From NCBI GenBank assembly GCA_039565995.1, contig CP154795.1:3534001-3598000 (forward strand): a stretch of DNA of 64,000 nucleotides, in the 5' to 3' direction. Under the pieces are notes generated by a model. The model made no database searches. It had not been told where the DNA came from and worked only from the letters and a program-made list of their open reading frames with translations. The position numbers were made by a program, and so were the translations under genes. This stretch comes from Propionibacteriaceae bacterium ZF39. GTDB lineage: Bacteria > Actinomycetota > Actinomycetes > Propionibacteriales > Propionibacteriaceae. This document shows, one piece after another, positions 53,507 through 60,472 of this stretch; the stretch's first letter is position 1; the number at the start of each line of letters is the position of its first letter.

Positions 53507-54262
53507 ATGCGGATCGATCTGAATGCCGACCTGGGTGAGTCGTTCGGAGCGTGGCGGATGGGCGACGACGTCGCCATGCTCGACCTCGTCACCAGCGCCA
53601 ACATCGCCTGTGGATTCCATGCCGGCGATGCGTTGACCATGCGGCGTGCCGTCGCTGCCGCCGCCGAGCGTGGCGTCAGTATCGGGGCGCACGTCAGCTA
53701 TCCCGACCTGCGCGGGTTCGGCCGGCGCTTCCTGGACGTGTCACCCGACGAGTTGACGGCCGATGTGCTCTATCAACTGGGCGCGCTCTCCGCGATGGCC
53801 GGGGCAGCCGGCACCAGCGTCCGCTATGTCAAGCCGCACGGTGCCCTCTACAACGCAATCGTGCATCACGAGGCGCAGGCCGGGGCCGTCCTCGATGCCA
53901 TCGCAGCCTTCGAGCCGGGCCTGCCGATCCTGGCGCTCCCGGGCTCTGCGGTGCTTCGACTCGCCTCGGAACGGGGGCTGACAGGGGTGGCCGAGGCGTT
54001 CGCCGACCGGGCGTACCACGCGAACGGCACCCTCGTCAGCCGCCGCGATCCCGGCGCGGTGCTGCACGACCCGGACCTCATCGCCCGGCGCATGGTCCAC
54101 CTGGTCACCGAGGGCGAGATCGCGTCGGTGGACGGCACCCCGGTGCGGATCGACGCAGCGTCGATCTGCGTCCACGGTGACTCCCCCGATGCCCTCCACA
54201 TCGCCCGGCGGGTCGGCGAGGCGTTGACCGCAGCGCAGGTGGGCCTCGAGGCGTTCGCGTGA
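53507..54262 (+). CDS. pxpA: 5-Oxoprolinase subunit A (LamB/YcsF family)
   Basis: 251 aa. MRIDLNADLGESFGAW, ANIACGFHAGDALTMRR, GAHVSYPDLRGFGRR and YVKPHGALYN are the YcsF signatures. With PxpB and PxpC it hydrolyses 5-oxoproline to glutamate using ATP. It starts 24 bases after metS, in the same transcript. Confidence 0.96.
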   Translation: MRIDLNADLGESFGAWRMGDDVAMLDLVTSANIACGFHAGDALTMRRAVAAAAERGVSIGAHVSYPDLRGFGRRFLDVSPDELTADVLYQLGALSAMAGAAGTSVRYVKPHGALYNAIVHHEAQAGAVLDAIAAFEPGLPILALPGSAVLRLASERGLTGVAEAFADRAYHANGTLVSRRDPGAVLHDPDLIARRMVHLVTEGEIASVDGTPVRIDAASICVHGDSPDALHIARRVGEALTAAQVGLEAFA

Positions 54263-54900
54263 GCGTACCCATCCGGCTCCTCCCCTGCGGCGCCGATGCC
54301 CTCCTCATCGAGATCGAGGACGCGGACTCCGATCGGGCACTGGCGGGCGTACTCGCGCTGGAAGCCGCCCTCCGCGGAGCCGACCCCGCTCTCGAGGTCG
54401 TGCCGGCGGCCCGGACCGTGCTGGTGCGGTGGCCGGCGGGGACAGATCCGGAGTGGGTACGCCGGGTCGCCGCCCGGGTCGCGGAGGCCGCCGATCCCGG
54501 AGCCCTGCCCGAGCCGACGAGGACGGTGACGATTCCGGTGGAGTACGCCGGCCCGGACCTGGCCGAGGTTTCCCGGCTCACGGGAATGACGGATGCCGAG
54601 GTGGTGAACGCTCACACGAGCAGCCCCTGGCGGGTCGCCTTCGGCGGGTTCGCCCCGGGTTTCGCCTATCTCGTCGGCGGCGATGCACGTTTGGAGGTGC
54701 CCCGGCGAGCCGAACCGCGCACGAAGGTGCCGGTCGGAGCAGTCGGGTTGGCCGGCCGGTTCTCGGGGATCTATCCGCGCGAGTCGCCCGGTGGCTGGCA
54801 ACTGCTCGGCACGACCGACGCGCCTCTGTGGGACCCCGACCGGACGCCTCCTGCGCTGCTGCACCCCGGCACAGAGGTCAGATTCGTGGTCGCGACATGA
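54259..54900 (+). CDS. pxpB: 5-Oxoprolinase subunit B
   Basis: 213 aa, KipI/AHS1 family: RLLPCGADALLIEIED, NAHTSSPWRVAFGGFAPGFAYL, and the Arg-rich PRRAEPRTKVPVGAVGLAG loop. Overlaps pxpA and pxpC by four bases each. A GTG at 54259 starts it. Confidence 0.95.
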   Translation: MSVPIRLLPCGADALLIEIEDADSDRALAGVLALEAALRGADPALEVVPAARTVLVRWPAGTDPEWVRRVAARVAEAADPGALPEPTRTVTIPVEYAGPDLAEVSRLTGMTDAEVVNAHTSSPWRVAFGGFAPGFAYLVGGDARLEVPRRAEPRTKVPVGAVGLAGRFSGIYPRESPGGWQLLGTTDAPLWDPDRTPPALLHPGTEVRFVVAT

Positions 54901-55793
54901 GTTTCGAGGTGATTGCGACCGGCCCGCTCGCTATTTTCGTCGACGCCGGCCGACAGGGCTTCGCCAGCGTCGGGGTGAGCGCATCCGGTGCGGCGGATCG
55001 ATCGGCGTACCAACTCGGCCAGCGGCTCCTCGGGCAGGGCTATCACGCCGCGGCGTTGGAGGTGACGTTCGGGGGGCTGGTCCTGCGGGCCACCGCGCTC
55101 GCGTGGGTCGCCCTCACCGGAGCCGACGCGCAGGCGACGCTCGACGGGCGGCCCGTCGGGCATGGCGCCGCGTTCGTCATCGCCCCGGGTCAGGAGTTGC
55201 GCCTGGGCCTGCCCGAGCGGGGGCTGCGGACCTATGTCTCGGTCCGCGGCGGGTTCGGGGCCGAACCGGTGTTGGGGTCCCGGTCGACCGATGTGTTGAG
55301 CGGGCTGGGGCCGCCTGCGGTGCAGCCGGGCGAGGTGCTCACCATCGGTCCTGTGCCCGCCGAGCTCGACTTCACCCCGGTGGATTTCGCTGCGCCGCCA
55401 TCGACCTCGGCGACTCCTGCCGTTCTCGACGTGATCCGCGGCCCGCGCGACGACTGGTTCGCCGATCCAGCCGGGCTCGTCGAGGCGCGCTGGGAGGTCA
55501 CGGCGGAAAGCAATCGCGTCGGCGTACGCCTCAGCGGCCCGGTCCTCGACCGCCACCAGGACCACACGGGCGAACTCCCGTCCGAACCCATGGTCCGCGG
55601 ATCGATCCAGGTGCCCCCGAGCGGGCAGCCACTGGTGTTTCTCGCCGATCACCCGGTGACCGGTGGCTATCCGGTCATCGGGGTCCTCACCCCCGCCTCC
55701 GCCGACCTGATGGCCCAGGCCCGGCCCGGCGACGGGGTCCGCTTCCGCTGGTTTCCGCGAGGGTCTGCCCACTCCCCCGGGGCGACTGCATAG
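54897..55793 (+). CDS. pxpC: 5-Oxoprolinase subunit C (biotin-dependent carboxyltransferase-like, KipA)
   Basis: 298 aa from ATG 54897, which overlaps the pxpB TGA; the frame upstream is open but antisense-like. IFVDAGRQGFASVGVSASGAADRSAYQLG and YVSVRGGFGAEPVLGSRSTDVLSGLG are AHS2/KipA signatures. Its TAG stop is also the first bases of the next promoter box. Confidence 0.95.
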   Translation: MSFEVIATGPLAIFVDAGRQGFASVGVSASGAADRSAYQLGQRLLGQGYHAAALEVTFGGLVLRATALAWVALTGADAQATLDGRPVGHGAAFVIAPGQELRLGLPERGLRTYVSVRGGFGAEPVLGSRSTDVLSGLGPPAVQPGEVLTIGPVPAELDFTPVDFAAPPSTSATPAVLDVIRGPRDDWFADPAGLVEARWEVTAESNRVGVRLSGPVLDRHQDHTGELPSEPMVRGSIQVPPSGQPLVFLADHPVTGGYPVIGVLTPASADLMAQARPGDGVRFRWFPRGSAHSPGATA

Positions 55794-55796
55794 GCT
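55791..55796 (+). promoter_or_regulatory. Candidate -10 box of the CDGSH gene
   Basis: TAGGCT overlapping the pxpC stop codon, predicting a leader of about 66 bases with AGGAGG before the ATG. Confidence 0.4.
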
Positions 55797-55869
55797 GGCA
55801 CCGTCGGGTCGACGCGGACCCGGACCAGCAGGAGCGGTGAACCCGCGACCAGGCCAGGAGGTTTTGACC

Positions 55870-56559
55870 ATGTCCGAGCAGCCCACCAGCCCCCAGATCG
55901 CTGTGACCGGCGGCCCCCTCATCGTCTCCGGCGATGTCCCGCTGGTCCGCGCCGAGATCGTCGTCGACGAGAAGCACCCGGTGGCCTGGAACTTCGGCGA
56001 CGAGGTCGACGCGAGCGAGTACGCCAAGGAAAACGGCGATGTCTGGCTGTGTCGCTGCGGTCATTCGAAGACCAAGCCGTTCTGTGACCTGACCCATCGG
56101 GAGATCGGTTTCGACGGTACGCCGAACCATCCCGAGGGCACCTATGCCGACCGCGCCAAGGTGCTGGGCGGCAGCGGGGTCGTCGTCGAAGACGATCGCT
56201 CGATCTGCGCCCACGCCGGTTTCTGCGCCAAGCACCGCGACAACGTGTGGAAGATGGTGGGGCGCACCGAGGACGAGGCCGTCCGCAACGAGATGACCGA
56301 CATGATCGATCGGTGCCCGTCCGGAGCGCTGACCTATCGGCCCAGCGAGGACGCCCCGCACGTCGAGTCCAACGGCTCCGCCCGCATCGGCATCGTGCCC
56401 GACGGGCCCTACGTAGTGACCGGTGGCGTACCCATGGAGATCAAGGGCGGCGACGACGTCGAAACCCGCCAGCGCGTCTCGCTCTGTCGCTGCGGTGGTT
56501 CGAGCATCAAGCCGCTCTGCGACGGTACGCACGAGAAGATCGGCTTCAAGGCCGACTAG
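55870..56559 (+). CDS. CDGSH - divergent 4Fe-4S - CDGSH three-module iron-sulfur protein
   Basis: 229 aa from ATG 55870 with CAGGAGG upstream. Order: CDGSH module 1 (CRCGHSKTKPFCDLTH, about 57-72), a divergent mono-cluster ferredoxin-like module (SICAHAGFCAKHRDNVW ... RCPSGALTY, about 112-155), CDGSH module 2 (CRCGGSSIKPLCDGTH, about 206-221). In module 1 the canonical CDG reads CDL. So two 2Fe-2S and one further cluster are predicted in one soluble protein. Role in iron-sulfur or redox metabolism is inferred. Confidence 0.9.
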   Translation: MSEQPTSPQIAVTGGPLIVSGDVPLVRAEIVVDEKHPVAWNFGDEVDASEYAKENGDVWLCRCGHSKTKPFCDLTHREIGFDGTPNHPEGTYADRAKVLGGSGVVVEDDRSICAHAGFCAKHRDNVWKMVGRTEDEAVRNEMTDMIDRCPSGALTYRPSEDAPHVESNGSARIGIVPDGPYVVTGGVPMEIKGGDDVETRQRVSLCRCGGSSIKPLCDGTHEKIGFKAD

Positions 56560-56624
56560 TTCTGGCGCACCATCTCCAGCGTCTTCGCGATGCGCCGTGC
56601 CCTGCGGATGCGCAACTCTGGCAT
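56556..56624 (-). CDS. 22-residue basic leaderless small protein (candidate)
   Basis: ATG 56624 to TAG 56556: 22 codons starting MPELRIRRAR, with six Arg, one Lys and two Glu, predicted as an amphipathic helix. A minus-strand TAGACT box ends exactly 7 bases before the ATG, the same geometry as other leaderless genes here. Its TAG shares CTAG with the stop of the CDGSH gene. No family recognised; expression is inferred from promoter geometry only. Confidence 0.5.
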   Translation of the reverse strand: MPELRIRRARRIAKTLEMVRQN

Positions 56625-56631
56625 GGCGCTG

Positions 56632-56637
56632 AGTCTA
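56632..56637 (-). promoter_or_regulatory. Leaderless promoter -10 box of the 22-residue ORF
   Basis: TAGACT on the minus strand, 7 bases before ATG 56624; divergent from the next box by 21 bases. Confidence 0.5.
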
Positions 56638-56658
56638 GGAACTGTCGGAGCCGGGCTC

Positions 56659-56664
56659 TAGCGT
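56659..56664 (+). promoter_or_regulatory. Leaderless promoter -10 box of the PPOX-like gene
   Basis: TAGCGT ends 7 bases before ATG 56672. Confidence 0.55.
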
Positions 56665-56671
56665 TGAATGC

Positions 56672-57163
56672 ATGACACGTTGGACCGATTTCCGCGCCGA
56701 GGCACCGACCGTCGGCGAAGTGTTCGAGCGCCGCCACGCAGCGACCGGTCAGCTCTGTTTCCTGGGAACGCTGCGCGCCGATGGCTGGCCCCGGATCTCA
56801 CCGGTGGAGCCGGTGTTCTTCCGCGGCGACCTCTACCTCGTGGGCATGCCCAACACCCGGAAGTTCGACGACCTGGCACGTGATCCCAGGTTCACCGTCC
56901 ACACCGCGACGGTCGACACCGAGGTGAAGGACGACGACGCCAAGCTCTGGGGCGTGGTCGTCGACATTGCCGACCCCAATCTGCATCAGGCGTTCGCCGA
57001 GGATCTCTTCGCCCGGACGGGCTTCGATCTGCGTGGGGAGACGTTCGATCATTTCTTCCGCTGCGACGTCCATGGCGGTGCCGCGGCGCGCATCCGCGAC
57101 GGGAAGTTCGAGGTGGTCCTCGCCAAACCGGGCGAGGGCGAGCGGGTGATCGCGAAGAGTTGA
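56672..57163 (+). CDS. Pyridoxamine 5'-phosphate oxidase-like flavin-binding protein
   Basis: 163 aa, split-barrel fold: GQLCFLGTLRADGWPRISPVEPVFFRGDLYLVGM and KFDDLARDPRFTVHTA. The family binds FMN or F420; no neighbour reveals the substrate. The C-terminal FRCDVHGGAAARIRDGKFEVV segment resembles the deazaflavin/FMN-binding group in actinobacteria. Confidence 0.82.
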   Translation: MTRWTDFRAEAPTVGEVFERRHAATGQLCFLGTLRADGWPRISPVEPVFFRGDLYLVGMPNTRKFDDLARDPRFTVHTATVDTEVKDDDAKLWGVVVDIADPNLHQAFAEDLFARTGFDLRGETFDHFFRCDVHGGAAARIRDGKFEVVLAKPGEGERVIAKS

Positions 57164-57179
57164 GGCGCGCAGCAACGAC

Positions 57180-57671
57180 CTAGCTCGGGTGATACTCCTG
57201 CAGGGTCCAGACCTTGCCGGGCAGCTCGAGTTGCAGACACAGCCACCGCACCGGGTCGATCTCGAGATAACACCCGTCCGGCCGGGGCTCGGGAGCGTTC
57301 CGCGGACGGTCCACGCGGGCCAGAACGAGCTGCCCGGGCCCCTGGGCACCATCGATGATCCGGTCGGGACGATGCGAATCGGCCATCCGGCCCCAGATCG
57401 GCAGCAGCTCGGGCCACAGCATGCCGACCGCCGGGTGGGTCCAGCCGGGTGGCTTCGCATGGGTGACCGGCCGCGCCCCGGCGGTCAGCACCTGCCAGCA
57501 CTCCAGCCGGTCGGGGCCGCCGATCCATTCGATCGAGTGACTGCGGACCACCCAGCGGCCACCGGGCGCGACAGAGACCTCGGCGACCGTGTCGGGTGTG
57601 GCGATCAGAGCGGCCGCGCTCCGGTCCACGGCAGCTCGCCGGAGGGCCGTGCGTACGCCATCGATGTCCAC
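57180..57671 (-). CDS. Protein of unknown function
   Basis: 163 aa from the second of two tandem GTG codons (57671), because a TAGGGT box lies 6 bases upstream of it; GTG 57674 would add one residue. Trp-rich (RWVVRSHSIEWIGG, ECWQVL, PGWTHPAVGMLWPELLPIWGRM, RWLCLQLELPGKVW), no membrane span or signal. I do not recognise a family. It is convergent to the PPOX-like gene with a 16-base gap. Confidence 0.7.
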   Translation of the reverse strand: MDIDGVRTALRRAAVDRSAAALIATPDTVAEVSVAPGGRWVVRSHSIEWIGGPDRLECWQVLTAGARPVTHAKPPGWTHPAVGMLWPELLPIWGRMADSHRPDRIIDGAQGPGQLVLARVDRPRNAPEPRPDGCYLEIDPVRWLCLQLELPGKVWTLQEYHPS

Positions 57672-57677
57672 CACCGC

Positions 57678-57683
57678 ACCCTA
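57678..57683 (-). promoter_or_regulatory. Leaderless promoter -10 box of the unknown gene at 57180-57671
   Basis: TAGGGT on the minus strand, 6 bases before GTG 57671. Confidence 0.5.
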
Positions 57684-57745
57684 ACCCGACCAGCCCAAAG
57701 TTGGCCGAATCGGCTATGGGGTTATTGGATTCCTTGATATGGAGC

Positions 57746-57751
57746 TAACCT
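57746..57751 (+). promoter_or_regulatory. Candidate -10 box of cysE
   Basis: TAACCT after an AT-rich stretch (57715-57745); leader of about 25 bases ending in GGTAGGAG before ATG 57784. Confidence 0.45.
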
Positions 57752-57783
57752 GTATCCGGGTCCGCCCACGAGGTAGGAGCGAG

Positions 57784-58620
57784 ATGACACAGACCGAGCT
57801 GCGCGAAACGATCGACCCGGAGGCCGTCGACGGCGTCTGGGACGATCTGATCAACGAGGCGCGCCTGCAACAGTCCTCCCCGAGCCTGCGGTCGCTGATG
57901 CACCTCCGCATCACCAGCCGCGCGTCGTTCGAGGACAGTCTGGCGACCGGCATGGCCCAGGCCGCCTCCGACGGTCACACCTATGAGCAGCCGTTGCACG
58001 AGATGTTCTATGACGTCCTCACGCTCCACCCCGAGATCGGCCGCGCCGCCCGCATCGACCTCATCGCGAGCGTGGAACGCAACCCCGCCTATCCCAACCC
58101 GCTGATCCCCTATCTCTTCGCCAAGGGCTTCCTCGGCCTGGAGATGCATCGAGTCGCTCACGCGCTCTGGAACGAAGGCCGCACGACCGAGGCCTTCCTC
58201 ATCCAGTCGAAGATCTCCGAAGTGTTCGCGATGGACATCCACCCCGCCGCGCGCATCGGCACCGGTGTGTTCATCGACCACGCCACCGGCATCGTCATCG
58301 GCGAGACCTGCGTCATCGACGACGACGTCTCGCTCCTCCAGGGCGTCACCCTGGGCGGCACCGGCAAGGAAAGCGGTGACCGTCACCCCAAGGTTGGCCG
58401 CGGCTGCCTCATCTCTGCCGGCGCGATCGTGCTCGGCAACGTGAAGGTCGGCGAATACTCGCGGATCGGCGCCGGCAGCGTCGTCCTGACCGATGTGCCG
58501 CCGCACGCGACCGTGGTGGGCGTACCCGCGAAGGTCGTGCGGATCAACAAGCCGTCCGATTGCCCCGGAGAGACCATGGACCTCCGCGTCGAGGACATGA
58601 TGCCCGAATACATCATCTGA
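57784..58620 (+). CDS. cysE: Serine O-acetyltransferase
   Basis: 278 aa from ATG 57784 (MTQTELRETIDP), chosen for the GGTAGGAG site; an in-frame ATG at 57739 precedes the predicted transcription start. N-terminal helical domain (about 15-150), then a left-handed beta-helix of hexapeptides: MDIHPAARIGTGVFIDHATG, VIGETCVIDDDVSLLQGVTLGGTG, HPKVGRGCLISAGAIVLGN. Makes O-acetylserine for cysteine synthesis. No cysK is adjacent. Confidence 0.95.
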   Translation: MTQTELRETIDPEAVDGVWDDLINEARLQQSSPSLRSLMHLRITSRASFEDSLATGMAQAASDGHTYEQPLHEMFYDVLTLHPEIGRAARIDLIASVERNPAYPNPLIPYLFAKGFLGLEMHRVAHALWNEGRTTEAFLIQSKISEVFAMDIHPAARIGTGVFIDHATGIVIGETCVIDDDVSLLQGVTLGGTGKESGDRHPKVGRGCLISAGAIVLGNVKVGEYSRIGAGSVVLTDVPPHATVVGVPAKVVRINKPSDCPGETMDLRVEDMMPEYII

Positions 58621-58671
58621 TCCAGGTGTACGCCCGGGTCCCCGCTCCCGTGGCGTTCTGCTCCCGGAGCA

Positions 58672-58677
58672 TAGAGT
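58672..58677 (+). promoter_or_regulatory. Leaderless promoter -10 box of the AI-2E exporter leader ORF
   Basis: TAGAGT ends 7 bases before ATG 58685, the start of an 8-codon ORF, not of the exporter gene itself. Confidence 0.5.
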
Positions 58678-58684
58678 CGGGGGT

Positions 58685-58711
58685 ATGACCCCAGGGAGCC
58701 GTGATGACTGA
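58685..58711 (+). CDS. 8-codon leaderless upstream ORF (candidate)
   Basis: ATG to TGA, encoding MTPGSRDD, in a different frame from the exporter gene. Its end overlaps the exporter ATG (58704), so ribosomes finishing it could reinitiate there. It also contains the AGGGAG site (58693-58698) of the exporter gene. Confidence 0.4.
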   Translation: MTPGSRDD

Positions 58712-60302
58712 CCCCCGACAGCCGGAGCCGGAACAGCCCTTCCCGCCCGAGCTCGATGGGCCGTCCCAACGCGGCCCTCTCGGGCTGCCGGCCGACGCCG
58801 CTTCGGATCCCCATATCGATCGCGGCACGGTGATCGGGCTGGCCGTGAAGTCGATGGGACGCTGGGGCTGGAGCCTGATCGGCATCATGGTCGCGACCGC
58901 GGCCATCTTCTGGCTGCTCGCCCGCCTACAGGTCGGAATCATCCCGATCATGTTGTCGATCATCATCTGCACGGTGCTTTCTCCGTTGAAGCGGGCACTG
59001 ATGCGCATCAAGGTTCCGGGCGGACTGGCCGCGGCCATCGTGCTGCTGCTGTTCGTCGCCATCGTGGGCGGCCTCCTGGCATCGGTCGCACCCGGCCTGG
59101 TGGTGCAGATCAGCCTCGTGGTCTCACAGGCCTCGCGCGGCCTGCAGCAGCTCGAACGCTGGATGGCCGGCCCGCCGCTCAACATCGACAACGAACAGCT
59201 CCAGGAACTCACCACCCAGGTGACCACCTGGCTCCAGGGTCAGGCGGCGAACATCGCCAGCGGCTTCGTCACGGGCGTGTCCACGCTCGGCAGCGCTCTC
59301 ATCACCTTCCTGCTCGTGCTGATGCTGACGTTCTTCTTCCTCAAGGACGGTCATCGCTTCCTGCCTGCGGTTCGCCAGCTCGCCGGTCGGCGGGCCGGGC
59401 AGCATCTCAGCGAAGTCCTCGCCCGCATCTGGAACACCCTCGGCGCATTCATCCGCACCCAGGCGGTCGTCGGCGCGATCGACGCGATCTTCATCGGGCT
59501 CGGCCTGATGATCCTGCAGGTGCCCCTGGTGATGCCGCTGATGATCATCACCTTCCTGTTCTCGTTCATCCCCACGGTCGGCGCCGTGGTGGCGGGGGCC
59601 CTGGCCGTCCTCGTCGCGCTCGTCTCCAACAGCTTCACCGCCGCCCTGTGGACCCTCGGCATCGTGCTCGCGGTGCAACAGATCGAGAGCAACGTCGTCT
59701 TCCCGGTGCTGCAGCGCCGGAGCGTCGACGTGCATCCGGCGATCAGCCTCGTGTCGGTCGCGATCGGTGGCACCACCTTCGGCCTGGTCGGGGCCTTCCT
59801 GGCCGTGCCCGTCGTTGCGACGGCCCTCGTTCTCCTGCGCTACCTGAGCGAACAGATCGATGTCATCTCCGGTGAGCGGGACCCCAACACCATTCGCGTC
59901 GTCACACCCGATGGCGCTCTCGCGGCAGCGGCAACAGCGCAGCTCTCCCGTCTCTTCCGCACGCGGTTGCTGCACCACAAGGATCCGCAGCAGGAGCCCC
60001 CGACCCCGGCCGAACCAGCCGCAGCAGCCGCAGCCCCTGCAGCCGAGCCACCCCGCACTCGTTTCGGCGCGCTTGTCCGCAGGCTCCGCCCCCGCCCCGC
60101 CCCGGATACTTCTGCCCAACCGACGAGCCCTGCCCCGCCCCCGAATCAGGTGAAACCCACGGCCGCCACCAAACCCCCGGGCGCCAACTCCACGGGCGCC
60201 GCGCCTTCAGCGGCGACCACGCCACCCACGAAAACCTCACCCGCCCCACCCCCGGGCTCCGCAGGGCAGGCGACACCTCCGGATCGCAATTCTTACGAAT
60301 GA
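58704..60302 (+). CDS. AI-2E family transporter
   Basis: 532 aa from ATG 58704 (GTG 58701 possible). PF01594-like fold with about 7-8 spans (about residues 50-95, 110-135, 200-225, 260-350, 360-390) and the family stretch VVGAIDAIFIGLGLMILQVPLVMPLMIITFLFSFIP. The last 120 residues are a Pro/Ala/Thr-rich cytoplasmic tail not seen in most members. Despite the name, such proteins export varied small molecules; the substrate is unknown. Confidence 0.9.
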   Translation: MTDPRQPEPEQPFPPELDGPSQRGPLGLPADAASDPHIDRGTVIGLAVKSMGRWGWSLIGIMVATAAIFWLLARLQVGIIPIMLSIIICTVLSPLKRALMRIKVPGGLAAAIVLLLFVAIVGGLLASVAPGLVVQISLVVSQASRGLQQLERWMAGPPLNIDNEQLQELTTQVTTWLQGQAANIASGFVTGVSTLGSALITFLLVLMLTFFFLKDGHRFLPAVRQLAGRRAGQHLSEVLARIWNTLGAFIRTQAVVGAIDAIFIGLGLMILQVPLVMPLMIITFLFSFIPTVGAVVAGALAVLVALVSNSFTAALWTLGIVLAVQQIESNVVFPVLQRRSVDVHPAISLVSVAIGGTTFGLVGAFLAVPVVATALVLLRYLSEQIDVISGERDPNTIRVVTPDGALAAAATAQLSRLFRTRLLHHKDPQQEPPTPAEPAAAAAAPAAEPPRTRFGALVRRLRPRPAPDTSAQPTSPAPPPNQVKPTAATKPPGANSTGAAPSAATTPPTKTSPAPPPGSAGQATPPDRNSYE

Positions 60303-60337
60303 TACCCCCGGGGGCTATTTTCTGGGGTCCGGGGACA

Positions 60338-60403
60338 GTGGGGTGCAGGTGCTTGGACAGTGCTGCGTGGGGCGCAGCACAGTCCCAGCACCGAACACCC
60401 CAC
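60338..60403. repeat. 66-nt long imperfect hairpin
   Basis: Arms pair as GTGGGGTG/CACCCCAC, GGTGCT/AGCACC, GGAC/GTCC and GTGCTGCG/CGCAGCAC, with small mismatches and loop TGGGG (60368-60372). It lies between the AI-2E gene and the HTH gene. It may be a terminator, an RNA element or a dispersed repeat. Confidence 0.75.
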
Positions 60404-60444
60404 CCTGCTGGACCTGCCCGAACTCCGACACGGGTGGTCGGTTT

Positions 60445-60462
60445 TGTCAGACCTCACTGACA
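60445..60462. promoter_or_regulatory. Operator-like dyad upstream of the HTH gene
   Basis: TGTCAG-ACCTCA-CTGACA, perfect 6-bp arms, 11 bases before the ATG. Likely an autoregulatory site. Confidence 0.6.
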
Positions 60463-60472
60463 GCGTGGAGGC

